Below are positions 1 to 10,257 of a DNA stretch of 64,000 nt, in pieces. Position 1 is the first letter of the stretch. Each line of letters begins with the position of its first letter. Below the pieces are notes generated by a model. That model was not told where the DNA came from. It was given only the letters and a program-made list of their open reading frames with translations, and ran no database searches. Origin of the DNA: Euclidia mi (taxonomy: Eukaryota > Arthropoda > Insecta > Lepidoptera > Erebidae); contig OX123182.2 in assembly GCA_944739405.2 (NCBI GenBank), positions 46,005,598 through 46,069,597 on the forward strand. Reading direction: 5' to 3'. Made by a program: the position numbers and the translations under genes.

Positions 1-508
1 ACAAATGTCTGTGACCTAGGTGCGAGCTTACTCTCCTTGAGGCACAAAACCTTTCCCGTGCCTCCACCTCTCATTGGAATCTCCAAGTCTCCACACTTAA
101 GGATACCACACTTAATATCTAATCTACATTGGTGATCTCTGAAGAAGTCTAGCCCAACAATGCAGTCGTCGACGATGTCTGCAATCAGTGCTTTTTGCCA
201 ATATAATTTGTCACCTACTTTGAAAGCCACCATTTGCTCTCCCCTGACTGGGATGTGCTGGCCGGTAGCCGTTGTTAGTCGAGGTCGAATTGACTGTTTT
301 AGAATCTTCCCATTCTTTCTTATGAGATGAGTCCCTATAACAGTTCGTGACGCACCGGTGTCCAAGGTCAGCAAACAGGTAACGCCATTGACCACTCCAT
401 CAATGGTTAAGCTGTTCCCATCCATGCTTTGTCGGATACAAACTTTAGGGGCTTTTCGTCTACCGGCCAGCGCTTGCCCCGCAGCCCTGGCTGGAATTAG
501 TTTTCCTG
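1..508 (-). pseudogene. Gypsy-type retrotransposon protease region (5' part of pol), cut by window edge
   Basis: Read on the minus strand this is an open frame that starts within the last codons of the gag frame and runs off the window at base 1. It contains the retropepsin active-site motif LDTGAS (about 320-340), followed by a hydrophobic stretch ending VGLDFF, the usual second landmark of this fold. A retropepsin matures the Gag-Pol polyprotein in the virus-like particle. The frame is -1 relative to gag, and the gag stop codon directly follows AAAAC, so a programmed -1 shift is conceivable. RT, RNase H and integrase would lie left of the window. I see no stop within the visible protease frame, but the upstream gag is broken, so the copy is called a pseudogene. 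Confidence 0.8.
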
Positions 509-1050
509 GTTGTGTTCTGACGTTTGAACAGTAGCGTCAGTGTTACGTTTACGTTTTGGACAGCTACTGCTGAAATGTCCTGGTTCCCTGCATCTATAAC
601 ATTTTGGGATAAATCTTCGGTCCGTTCGCTGCATTTCTGCGGTCACAACTCGGACTCGTCCACCCTTAATGTCTCGACGGACAGCCTCCACTTCCAGAGC
701 ATGCGCTAAAGCATCCTTAACGTTGTCGTGGTGCTTCAGACGAACGGCAGACCTGACCTCGTCGTCATAAATGCCATCAATGAACGCCTGGAGACGCATG
801 CTTTGGACTTGTGCCGGGGGTGCAGACTGGTAAGCTTTTCCCACCATCTTCTCTACTTCTAGAGATCACTGCTGCAATGACTCGTTAGGGCGCTGACAGC
901 GATTACGCAACTGAGCACGGAATACAAATTCCAAATGCGCCTCTCCATACCTGGACTCAAGAGCCTCGATGAGCTGTTCATATGTGGCGTCTTTCCCCAC
1001 AGACTGTAGCACTGATATAGCACCATCGCGTAAAGCCAGAGCCAGATTAT
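497..1050 (-). pseudogene. Gypsy-type gag fragment with CCHC zinc knuckle and a premature stop
   Basis: The minus-strand frame gives a capsid-like segment (about 1040-870; RYGEAHLEFVFRAQL) and then a basic region with a CCHC knuckle, CYRCREPGHFSSSC, at about 555-600. This order, capsid then zinc knuckle then DTGAS protease in another frame, is typical of Gypsy/Metaviridae elements. An in-frame TGA (868-870, after a run of two Gln codons) splits the frame, so the apparent ATG at 847 is internal to gag and not a real start. The N-terminal part of gag is missing because the 5' side joins directly to an LTR fragment near 1050. Confidence is high for gag identity and moderate for the exact junction. 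Confidence 0.75.
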
Positions 1051-1141
1051 TGTGTTTGATGACCGGCTAGTTTGTCGTGTAGACGTCAGTACTCCTTGGC
1101 AACGGTAGTGATGACAGCTTGGCATGACATCGGCCGTCACA
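1050..1141 (-). repeat. 5' end of the Gypsy LTR fused directly to gag
   Basis: Starting at 1141 on the minus strand the sequence begins TGTGACGGCCGATGTCATG and aligns by eye over about 95 bases, with scattered mismatches, to the start of the solo LTR at 49331. It then passes straight into gag coding sequence. A full copy would have the rest of the LTR, primer-binding site and gag N-terminus here, so the copy has an internal deletion. Confidence 0.6.
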
Positions 1142-1317
1142 GTATTTAAAATCCCTTTTGGTGGGCGGTATGTTCGGTCAATTCATTCCCTATAAACGAT
1201 TAAAACTAATATTCACCTAACCAGTACAAATAAAATCGCAATACAGTAAAGACGTGTGTATTTCATTCAGAAGCCCGACAGTCAAAATTGAACCTTAACT
1301 ACGTTAACAGATCTCCC

Positions 1318-1338
1318 GTCGTAATTATAAATGCAGTA
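1318..1338 (+). repeat. Left terminal inverted repeat of the 1.3-3.8 kb transposon
   Basis: It begins GTCGTAATTATAAATGCAGT and is the exact reverse complement of 3815-3835. It overlaps the outermost ATGCAGTA copy (1331-1338). Confidence 0.75.
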
Positions 1339-1680
1339 TTCGCAAAATGGCAGTTTTGAGAAAAACGCGGTTTAAGGTTTTTTACATTCTCTACGATTTC
1401 TGACTTAATATGTATATTATTTTTGATTCACGATGCACAAAATAATACACTTACTTATTTACCTTAACATTAAAAACAATTTTATAATTAAATTAGTTTA
1501 AAATGCTGAATACTGCATTTTAACTTAGTTCCTTTTACTAATATTATATTATGTGTACTGTTAGGTAAAATGCAGTATTTGTGCTTAGTACTGCATTTAT
1601 GTCTAGGGAATGCTTGATACTGCATTAAGTTTTAGTATATCGAAATGAACCGATCTTATAAATATTACATAAATGCAGTA
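1331..1680. repeat. Left subterminal array of ATGCAGTA/TACTGCAT
   Basis: Exact 8-mers occur at 1331 (+), 1511 (-), 1570 (+), 1589 (-), 1618 (-) and 1673 (+). Spacing is irregular and orientation mixed, as for clustered protein-binding sites; most copies sit inside a longer A/T-flanked AAATGCAGTA context. Confidence 0.7.
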
Positions 1681-2189
1681 ATATTCATTTAAAACATAGG
1701 AATATAGGTAAAAATAAGAAATAAAGTGAACATGTATATAAAATAATACTTTAAAGGATCTTAAGTCTAATTAAAATGACACTTTAACAGTCTTCTTATT
1801 AAAAATTGTCTCTGAAAATCAACTAAATTTAATAAACACAATCTTTCTTCTAAAATGACTCACTTATTGTCTTTTAAAATAAAACTTTAATGGCACTTCA
1901 GTCTAACAGATTTCTTATTATTATAAAAAATGTTCTACACAAATCTGAAAAATCGACATAATCACAAATTATTCTTTTACAATAAATTGTTTATTCTCAT
2001 TTAAAATTAAGAATAAACAGTAACTAAATAATAATAAATATTTAGATGCGTAACTTTGACCGTCGAAAAACAAAAATATAAAGAACTTAACACTAATTTA
2101 TAACAGCACTTTAACAGTTTTCTTATTTACTTAGTCAAATTCAGTCTTCTTCTTTTACGTCTAAATTATTAACGAGATCAATAGAATTA

Positions 2190-3287
2190 TTATCGGTGTG
2201 GAGATTTTGCCAAAAGGGTATATCTGTTTGGTGGAATTAATTTAGACAAAGTAGTAAGAATTTCAGATTTACGCGCTTCAGATATACCTCTAGGAATCAT
2301 GTTCTGAATTGGTTCGGGAATCGACCATGATCTTTTATGTTTAAGTTTTAGGAAGTCCATTTCTCGAATCACCCCATCATATTCCGTCTTGACACATAAA
2401 TTGAAGTTTTGTCTGCGTGCCTCTACAGAAATTATAGTTTTCAAATATATACGATTAATACTCTTTTTTAATGTAGGCTGAGATGAATGATCAACATATT
2501 TAAATAAATCATTAACTTCCATGGCTTTCACTATAACTTTGCCTGGATTACTCAATTGCAAACAATCAATAAAATCAGCGAAATCGCATACTTTCTCTAA
2601 GATAGCTTCATACAAATCAGCCGCCGCCGGTTTGAATGTACGCGTGAGTCGCCGGCGCCGTGTACGCACGCACTTTTCACGCACACAATCACACAGCTGA
2701 GCGGGGCTGGGCGGGGCATCTGTACGGGATGTGCCACGCGTTTATGATGCGCATTCACGTACTACACTGCTCGCCCGCTCGAAAATGTATTTAATTTACA
2801 GCCCCATTTATGAATTGGTGAAACATTTTATTATATTACGTTGTTAAAATCCTAGTGCTGTCATAATACGCAAATATTATTTAACTAAAAATAAAAGTAC
2901 ACGTCTATGCGTCAACGCAAGAATAGGCAAATAACTCTCCGATCGGCCTTAGCTATCCTTCTTTTATTATTCTTTTTACTATTGTCATAGCGTACCTTTA
3001 AATTAATTTTTAGGCTATCTATCTAGAAATGGCTTTGAGACGAACGAGATTCACGTAAAATTGTATTATAAAAATAAGTGTAGGTATATTTTTTATATTA
3101 ATAGTAATAGTTACAGACAACAGTTCAACGGTCACCACACGCTATTTTGTTTACTTTTTTAAATCTGGAGTCTAATTAAAGCTATACTCATCATTCTCAA
3201 ATATCCTGGTACAGTTTCAGTAAAATTATGAACATTCGACTTATTAAAATATTTAAATAAAGTTAAACAAAGTTACTTACCCTCCAT
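2190..3287 (-). CDS. Predicted two-exon gene inside the DNA transposon, function unknown
   Basis: The long exon (2190-2719) is open on the minus strand, but its apparent start is GTG and an in-frame TAA lies upstream, so an upstream exon is needed. Within the GC-rich patch near the right end is AAAATGGAGG followed at once by GTAAGT: ATG at 3287-3285 and a consensus donor at 3280. Joining it to an acceptor (GTACAG) before 2719 keeps the reading frame and gives 178 residues. The product would have a short Arg-rich stretch (RTRRRR) near the N-terminus and a charged, Leu-rich C-terminal half ending PPNRYTLLAKSPHR. I recognise no domain; it is too short to be a complete transposase. The AG at 2720 has a weak pyrimidine tract. 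The model is an inference from splice signals and frame. Confidence 0.4.
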
Positions 3288-3447
3288 TTTGGCGTTTGGA
3301 AACAAAATACAAGACGCGTGCGGCACTTGCGAGTGACGACCGCAGAGTGAGGCGCGGGACGCTGCTAAGGCAACGTGCAGTCCGCGCGTTCAAAACATGT
3401 CATTTTTTGCACAGCGTCATGAAACACTCTACTAACACAACGCTTAA

Positions 3448-3822
3448 ATGCAGTATACACATTTACTACTTTTGAATTTAGGAAATAATCATAGAAATAT
3501 AAATGGAGGTACAACATTCAAATGCAGTATATTATGCAAATACTGCATTTATTCCTACGATAAGATTAATACTGCGTTTTAAATGTGTAGCATAGACCTT
3601 AGTACTGCATTTTATCCTTGTATTTTATTATTACTGCATTTCAATTAACAAACTCCCAGATAAGTCATACGAATGCTGCATTTGTGCTCATGATGTTACT
3701 AACTTCCAAGCATTTAAAAAAAATAATTAACCATTACTTAGATATATAAATAAATAAAATATGTGTCTCTTAACTTAATTTTCGATAAAAACAGAAATTT
3801 GAAAAAATGTCGATTACTGCAT
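3448..3822. repeat. Right subterminal array of ATGCAGTA/TACTGCAT
   Basis: Exact 8-mers occur at 3448 (+), 3522 (+), 3541 (-), 3603 (-), 3632 (-) and 3815 (-), with a one-base variant TACTGCGT at 3570 and a degenerate copy near 3673. The count matches the left array (six and six). Confidence 0.7.
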
Positions 3823-3835
3823 TTATAATTACGAC
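3815..3835 (-). repeat. Right terminal inverted repeat of the 1.3-3.8 kb transposon
   Basis: It is the exact inverse of 1318-1338 and includes the outermost right-hand TACTGCAT (3815-3822). Partial similarity continues for about four bases outside the perfect block. Confidence 0.75.
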
Positions 3836-4276
3836 AGCAGAGATGGGATAGATAAACGCCACAGTATGGTGAAGCATCACCAGGTAGCGCCTGACAAAGT
3901 GCAAGGTTTGTTTTATGATTTGACTGTGTGGCATAAATAGATACTAACCTTATTTTATGGTTGCTTCGAACTTATATGGCAATTTAATCACATAATACAC
4001 AATGATATCTACAATTACAGCCTACTTGGCTGTATTACGACCGACATTATTCTGTTCAAAATGAGTCGACTATGGTCGATAAGAAACGTTTAAATCAGAT
4101 ATACCCGAGTTTAAATAAGTACTGAATATAAACTGACCTGGACTTAGCGGTATACGTAGGTACCCCAAAATACAATACGTTCAGTACGTACCTACAGTCA
4201 GGTTTATTTGTTTAAGCTTGAAATTCCACTTCGCAGACTTTGAAACTTTAGTAGAACATCGCACCCCCAGCAATTA
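3836..4276. other. No feature recognised
   Basis: AT-rich unique-looking sequence; no coding frame or repeat that I can support. Confidence 0.4.
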
Positions 4277-4783
4277 CTATTCAGCACACGTGTACATTCT
4301 ACTCTTATTTCGTTTACTCTGTTTTGTAGCATTTTGTGAATTATATTTATCGACAGGAAGCTCTATATAACCTGATAATCTGGCATCATCAACTTTGGGT
4401 AATCTTGGCATCATGCTGAAGGAATGGAACTCTTTTAAAGGGCCTCCTTGCCTGACTCTGTTTGTATTTCCTGATAAGTCAAATCTTTGTGTTTTCTGAT
4501 TACCGGTGGATGGGTACCTTCTTAACAAACGTGCTGCGTTAGAAATACATGGTAATGAATGAGAAATGAGTGGATAAAATAAAACAAACAATGGATAAAA
4601 ACAAAAAATGAAGATGATATATAAACAATAGAAATTCGATACAAAGAACTTCTCCAAAGAATATAATAAAAGAAAGTTCTAACTCTGTATCCAATATTTC
4701 ATCCGTGTTTAAAAACTCTATACATTTGCCGATGGCACGGTTCGGTATTCGATTCAATATCGCCGTGCCACTGTCAGGTAATC
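4277..4783 (-). other. Possible two-exon 3' end of a host gene (or gene remnant)
   Basis: Two protein-like frames on the minus strand can be joined by GT-AG signals without breaking frame: exon A 4684-4783 (acceptor TTTATAG before it, donor GTTAGA after it) and exon B 4277-4520 (acceptor GTTAAG, ending in TAG). The 163-base gap is AT-rich and would code only a hydrophobic, low-complexity peptide. Exon B is basic and polar (RYPSTGNQKTQRFDLSGNTN and onwards). I do not recognise the protein. It could also be the tail of an old mobile-element gene. Both splice sites deviate from consensus. Confidence 0.28.
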
Positions 4784-5261
4784 CTATAAACCAGCACGAA
4801 AATTTTCTCTTTCTGAAACTTCATAATACTGTTATTCTGCCATAGCATCGGTGAGTATACGCCCGAAATAGATAATACTTTGGATTAAAAGGATATAGAA
4901 ACCTATTATTAACTGATATTTTGCTATAAAGGGCACAAATTGTGATCCGACTTTCCTTATGAGTTCTAAAGTATATAAATACATTAATATTTATATCGTA
5001 AGGCCAGTGGCACACATGTGTATAAAATATATTTATAAGAAAGTGCTAGTGAAAGCGATACTCTACTATATTTCTAATAACATGCATTCATAAGTGTATC
5101 TAAATAGTACTGTAAATTAAATCTAGTTTAGTGCTATTTTTTATATTTATTTTTATTCCATAAATCGTTTTTGAAGGTGCGGTTTAGTTAGTTCCAAATT
5201 ATTTACCAACCTCCAGGCTTATAAAATACTAAACTTCTATTTTTATGCTGAGTGAATAGAA
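4784..5261. other. No feature recognised
   Basis: AT-rich sequence between the possible exons and the first SINE. Only short chance frames are present. Confidence 0.4.
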
Positions 5262-5520
5262 CATAACATAACTTCACGCCTTTTATCCCCAAAGGGGTAG
5301 GCAGAGGTGTACTATACACCGCCAGTTATGTTTAGGTCTCAATGTAATAGGGGGCGATCTACCGGGCACATTGTAAAGCAAGCGATAATTAACATTTTTA
5401 TTTTTAATGCACTCCTAACTTCGAAAAGTCAGAGGTGTGTGCCCGGGGTATCTGGGGATCGAACCCGAGACCATCGTCTCGGCATGCAGTCCGTTACGTA
5501 CATCACTAGGCTACCGCCGC
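5262..5520 (-). mobile_element. SINE, type A (tRNA-like head, CCCCTTCGGGG tail)
   Basis: On the minus strand the element starts GCGGCGGTAGCCTAGTG and has a Pol III box-B-like GGTTCGATCCCC. A middle module follows (GACTTTTCGAAGTT, then AATTATCGCTTGC) and then the shared tail containing CCGGTAGATC, CCCCTATTACATTGAG and a CCCCTTTGGGG-type hairpin. It ends in short AT-rich direct repeats. The whole element is transcribable by Pol III if the boxes are intact and depends on a LINE reverse transcriptase in trans. It is one of four type-A copies in the window (also 13803, 21497 and 50405). Confidence 0.75.
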
Positions 5521-6184
5521 TTTTTTATATAAAATGTGTTTTATGTATTCAAAATTTATGTAAATAGCAATGTAACAAAAATCACAGTTATTTCTGCACA
5601 TTACAGAAATAAATAACGTTCACCTAGATTTTTACGTAGTCAAATATACTTACCTGTATACCTACTTGTAGCTTAATTCGTAACGTGTGGATTGAAAAGT
5701 TGTTACTGTCTTAAAGGAATTAAGTTTCCTTTTTTCTTAAGTCGATACCTGTTTTAAATATCAGGTAATAATGTTCTTTTCCTACAGAAGTCATTTCTGT
5801 AGATTAAGCTACAAAGTAAAGTAGATTTTTTAGAAAATAAAAATATAACGTTACAACCTAGTAATATCTTATCAAAAGAGCAAGTTTAACTTAAAACGAG
5901 GCTACCTCGGACAAAGGCGACCTAATTATATATAAAGTAAAAAAGCGCCTCCCAGAGGCCACAAGCTGTACAGGAAATTACATACTAACATATCTTACCG
6001 CAATTTAGAAGAACAATTCGTACTAAAGGTGTCCACTTTTTGTTGACTTTTCTGTTAAGCTGGCTCAATGTGAATCGGGCAAATGAAAATGTCAGTTTTA
6101 AGATCCTTTTGGGAGAGTAGAGAGAGAAGTTTTGTTTAGTAAAAGCTTACTTTTGAGGGTGCATAAGGTTCCCACCAAGAACTT
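5521..6184. other. No feature recognised
   Basis: AT-rich; no frame or repeat recognised apart from sequence leading into the SINE tail. Confidence 0.4.
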
Positions 6185-6384
6185 AGGGTACCAAGCTAAC
6201 CTCACCTGCAAGTGGTGCACCCGCCGATCAACGGACGAGGCTCTGGCAAACAAAATATCCCGATAAGCGGCAATAAACTCGCCACCTATTACGTGGGATC
6301 AAAACACTGGCGAAAAGTGTGCGATGATAATATGCCTCTGCCTACCCCTTCGGGGAAACAGGCGAGAGTCTATGTATGTATGTA
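6185..6384 (+). mobile_element. Decayed SINE tail (types A/B)
   Basis: Plus-strand sequence carries the shared tail landmarks in order: GGCAATAAACTCGCC, CCTATTACGTGGGATC, then CTCTGCCTACCCCTTCGGGG, ending in TATG repeats. The tRNA-like head is not recognisable. Confidence 0.6.
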
Positions 6385-7478
6385 CTTTACGAACCAAAAT
6401 TATTTTCATTAAGTGCAAATTACAATAATATTTTTCGGTTTGTCTCTTGTTTATTTTTGGTTGCAATCAAGGACTACTGAGCTTAGTGTCCTCTTTTCAG
6501 GTTATATGTGCCTTTTTTGCACGATCACCGGCAAATTCTTCTTCTCATGATTTTGTGGTAGCTTGTCTGAGACCACCTCGTTTACCAAAATCTCACTGAC
6601 TGTCATAGCAAGATTTGTTTTCACGCGTAATTTGGCTGTCAACAAAAGTGGCCCACCAGCAGTGGTGATAAAGCGGCTTGCAAGTTTTCATTTCGGTGTC
6701 ACGGCTAAATATTATGTACCCATAACCGGCAATGGAAGAACTGTTATTGTGGTAGTTCCGAATGACTCCTTACATTCAGTGGCAGATATTCATCTCAACA
6801 CATCAAACACTGCTTGCGTTATTCAAATACGTGCCAAGTTTCAAGTCCAGGGGAATAAAGACATGCTTGATTTATAGAGACAGGTCTATATTTACAGATT
6901 AACCCATCAACAACTTATATTCTGCTGAAATTTCACGGTGTTAATCATTCCTGAAACCACGTTGTAATAGCCCAGCTATTGGCAAACATGGCTAAAGACT
7001 ATTTTTGCCCTTAATAACTTACTATACAGGTACAACGTAACTATATTTAATTATGAAGTATTATTTAAAAGAGTGGCATGAGTTTCTTACAGATTCTTCT
7101 TATAGCCGATAATACCGATACCGGTTATAAAAATATAAACGTTCGTAAGTGTCTCTTTAAAACGTAATTGGTATATATAGGTTTACATGTGATGATATCT
7201 AAAACGAAATATACAGTCAAATTTCATAAAATAATTCGAGTAAAAAGTCTGTTTGAATATATTATTCAATGTATTATAATAATTTTAGCATTCACAACTA
7301 ATTATCAAATGCCTTTGACAAACTCTGGAATGCATACATAGGTAGACAACTGATAGAAGTCCAAATGTCCATGTATTATAAGACATACATGACAATGATA
7401 ACATTGATAACAATACGACGGGTTTATTTAATGAGTTCAAAACAGACCACAAATCGGAAAGTGGAGGACTGAGTACGC
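6385..7478. other. No gene; one ATG-less open frame
   Basis: A 104-codon plus-strand frame (6563-6877) is open but starts with TTG and shows no motif I know. The rest is AT-rich and featureless. Confidence 0.35.
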
Positions 7479-7532
7479 TGGCGCGTGTTGGAAGATGCCT
7501 ATATCCAGCAGTGGACTACGATATGCCGATTT
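7479..7532 (+). repeat. Short LINE/SINE 3' tail fragment
   Basis: The stretch GCGCGTGTTGGAAGATGCC then TATATCCAGCAGTGGAC resembles the 3' terminal motif of RTE-derived tails also seen at 12217, 14393 and 18405 (CCAGCAGTGGAC before a GATGAT run). Only about 50 bases remain. Confidence 0.4.
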
Positions 7533-7596
7533 ATGTCATAAAAATGACATCACGCACAGTATGCTTATTTAATTCTTTTATTTTTTATTTATTTAT

Positions 7597-7846
7597 AGAC
7601 TTACGCCTGTATCCCCGAAGGGGTAGGCAGAGGTGTAATATTACACCCATATTTCGCCAGGAATTTTTAGGTCCCACGTAATAGGGGGCGAGCTTATTGC
7701 CGTACCGGGCACATTACCAGACTACGTGTTGCTACTGAGAATTTCCTAACGGAAAAACCCAATAACACTTTGCCCGACCCGGGAATCGAACCCGAGACAT
7801 CCCAATCCCAGGCGCACATTCATGCCGCGAGACCAACGAGATAGTC
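7597..7846 (-). mobile_element. SINE, type B
   Basis: In minus orientation it has a degraded tRNA-like head with GGGTTCGATTCCCGGGTC, then a spacer (GGGTTTTTCCGTTAGG) and the common tail (ATGTGCCCGGTACGG, CCCCCTATTACGTGGGACC, CCCCTTCGGGGATACAGGCG). The head differs from type A while the tail is the same. Confidence 0.7.
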
Positions 7847-7849
7847 TTC

Positions 7850-9484
7850 TTTATTTAATTCTTGTCGTCATTATATCAATCATCATATCAGCATTATATT
7901 AATAGGGCAATCAATCAATGATAAAGAAGAGTTAAAAGAAAAGTTAAATTAAATCATCTACATTATAAGGTAGGCAATACATTTTTATTCAACATTTATA
8001 AATGAGGATATAGCGTTAGCATTTCATTTAAGCAAATGTTAAGTGCTGGTTTAAAATAATAGAATTGAAGGACCCAGAATAGCCTTATACATATTTCTTT
8101 TAAGTACTAGCATTACTTTAGAATTGTATGTGAGGAGGTAAGCTGGTTCTTCATTGTAAATGACTGTAGAAACCCTGTTGAAGACAGTATGTAATAAATA
8201 ACTATGTACCTGATATAAAGGTTTTTAAAAATTCCGGTAAATCTGCCACGGTATCAAGTATTCAACTGAATTCGTACAATTTCTTCAAAATGGATAATTT
8301 TATAATAATATAATGTTATCACACGTTATGTGACTCTCTATACGTTTCTCTAATAAAATACAAAAATACATACTACAAAAATACAAATTACAAAAATAGT
8401 TCTATTATCTGTAACATTTTTGAGAAGAGCGCCTCAGCACTTTGTGATAATAAAGTGCATTCATCTTTACCTGGCACAACTAGTAAACAAACATACCTTC
8501 ATCACAAATCACAAGATTGTGGCCGCATCACGTAATATATGCTACTAGAAAATATTTACAATGTAGTTCAAGTACCAACACATTATTTTCCACCTTAAAT
8601 AGCTTCATATTTCCCTTTTAAAACATATTTATTTAAAGAAAATAGTAATTGTGATGACACTTCAAACAACAGATTATTACGATGTCTTGTCAATATGACA
8701 TTTGACTGTAGAGATGGGATGAAGTGAATGATAAAATTGAATGATTATATAAAAAGTATTAATATATTGTAATCCGTTTATGGTAAACGTAAAGAACATT
8801 CAGATCCGTATAAAATGATTTCATTAACTAAACTGAGGTCAATTTTCATAAGGGCCTAAATTAAAAGCTTTTCACTGCAGACAATGTGAATAAAAACCGA
8901 TAAGTCAATAAATATATTTTTTGGCATCATTGTTGTAAAATCCTTATTAATTAGCAACACTGAGAGCAACAATAATGAAAAGAGTTTGGCGTCAAACATT
9001 TCGGGTATTCTATCCAGAACGATTTTGAAGTTGACCTTGACCGACCTGACTTGCTTGTGGATTTGTATTAGCTTTTCATTCCGACTATTATTTCTCTTGA
9101 TTGACAACCAGGCTACGTACAAAGGACTTTGAGATTGCAACTGATTGGACTCTTGTAACTAACCGAGAGATAAAAGTAAGTGTAGTTTTTATATCAGGAC
9201 AATTAATCTTAATAAATAAAAATCAAACTCAGATAGACATAACTGCTGCACCGATTTAGCTAATTCATCTTTGTTGTTTGTAAAATGTGATGTTGAAAAG
9301 TAAAATATGGGTTGAAAAATCTCCATACAAAACAGCGACATTTAAAAATACAATTACTCCGATAGAATTGACTGACAGAGTATTTTTAAATATATGTATT
9401 TTGTGCCCCATTTGCCAGGCAAAGTCCTCTCCTTTTTCTAGTCAGAGATGGGCAAAATGTAATTTGCAACCATCAATCTTGACT
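7850..9484. other. No feature recognised
   Basis: AT-rich sequence with chance frames only. An ACAAAAATACA-type short direct repeat lies near 8355-8400. Confidence 0.4.
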
Positions 9485-9695
9485 GCACGGTTGGCGTAGT
9501 GGTTTAAGCGGTTGCCTCGCCGCTTGACACTGCGCCGAGTGTTGTGGGTTCGATTCCCACACGAGACAACACTTTGTGTGATTCATAAAATGTTGTCTCG
9601 AGTCGGGGTGTTCTTTGTGTCCGTTGATTGAATGTTTGTAAAGTCCCCCGCGACACAGGAATTTCTTCCTAGTGCGGGAGTTGTCTTTTTAAAAT
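9485..9695 (+). mobile_element. SINE, type D (tRNA-like head with box A and box B)
   Basis: The head GGTTGGCGTAGTGGTTTAAG followed by GTGGGTTCGATTCCCAC matches Pol III box A and box B in order and spacing. A TTGTCTCGAGTC body follows, with an inverted motif of the ACGAGACAACA block. It ends near TTTTTAAAATAG. A heavily decayed relative of the head lies at 60516-60590. Confidence 0.65.
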
Positions 9696-9904
9696 AGATA
9701 AAAATAGAATCATGAAAACATTTACCGAAAGTAATCGAAAAAGTATCCATTTTCAGATTGCAGTCAGATATCGTAACCACGATTACATGATAAATGGGGG
9801 CGGGCGATAGATGCCGCTAACGCTAATTGTTGAAGTCATTATAATGACAAATATAGTGTTTACATTCACTTACCAGTATTAAGTTATAAACAAAGTATAA
9901 ACAA

Positions 9905-10257
9905 AACAAAAGTGGTTGATGAATTGGCAGCCAAGAAAAATATTATTGTTGTTCGCCTTCCGCCTTATCATTAATAGAATTAATATGGGCACAAATAAAA
10001 TCGTATGTTGGCTGCAATAATAAAACTTTTAAGATGGGAGAAATAAAAGATTTAACAAAAGAGAGCATTGCCAAAATTGATGCTGAATCGTGGAAAAATG
10101 CATCGAACATGTTATCAAACAGGAAAATAAAATGATGCTCGATGGGTTTATTGATGATGCGACGGGTGGAGCAACCCCCAGATTCATAATTAACGTCACA
10201 TCAGAAACAAGTTCTTATGAAAACACAACGTCTATCGACACTGACGATCTGACATAA
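9905..10257 (+). pseudogene. C-terminal remnant of a DDE (Tc1/mariner/pogo-like) transposase
   Basis: The plus strand reads VVDELAAKKN then RLPPYH, then, after a short damaged stretch and a frame change, ELIWAQIKSYVG and GEIKDLTKESIAKIDAESWK. After one more frame change it reads CIEHVIKQENKMML and an acidic end with a TAA at 10255. RLPPYH-x(4-6)-NPIE.IW..IK is the strongly conserved block around the last catalytic acid in this transposase group, and the Ser/Asp-rich tail is also usual. Catalysis is impossible: at least two frame changes and no N-terminal two thirds. I see no terminal repeats nearby. Confidence 0.6.

Larger units (their letters stand above)
1318..3835. mobile_element. DNA transposon of unassigned superfamily, 21-bp TIRs plus subterminal repeat arrays
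   Basis: The ends are perfect 21-bp inverted repeats (1318-1338 and 3815-3835). Six exact copies of ATGCAGTA (either strand) lie in the left 360 bases and six in the right 375 bases, and I found no exact copy between about 1700 and 3440. The interior holds two GC-rich, CpG-rich patches (about 2640-2790 and 3290-3420) and a predicted two-exon minus-strand gene. The left flank carries three degenerate copies of a CACTTTAACAG-TTCTTATT unit (about 1780, 1893, 2106). I could not define a target-site duplication, so the outer edges may be a few bases further out. No transposase of normal size is present; this may be an internally deleted copy. Confidence 0.65.

Noticed and set aside
5460..5520. Genuine tRNA genes at the box A/box B matches (also 9485, 21497, 26787)
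   Set aside because: The matches sit at the head of longer repeated elements with common tails, and the cloverleaf is not complete; they are SINE heads.
6563..6877. 104-codon plus-strand open frame
   Set aside because: It begins with TTG rather than ATG, shows no motif, and has no splice signal that would link it to another exon.
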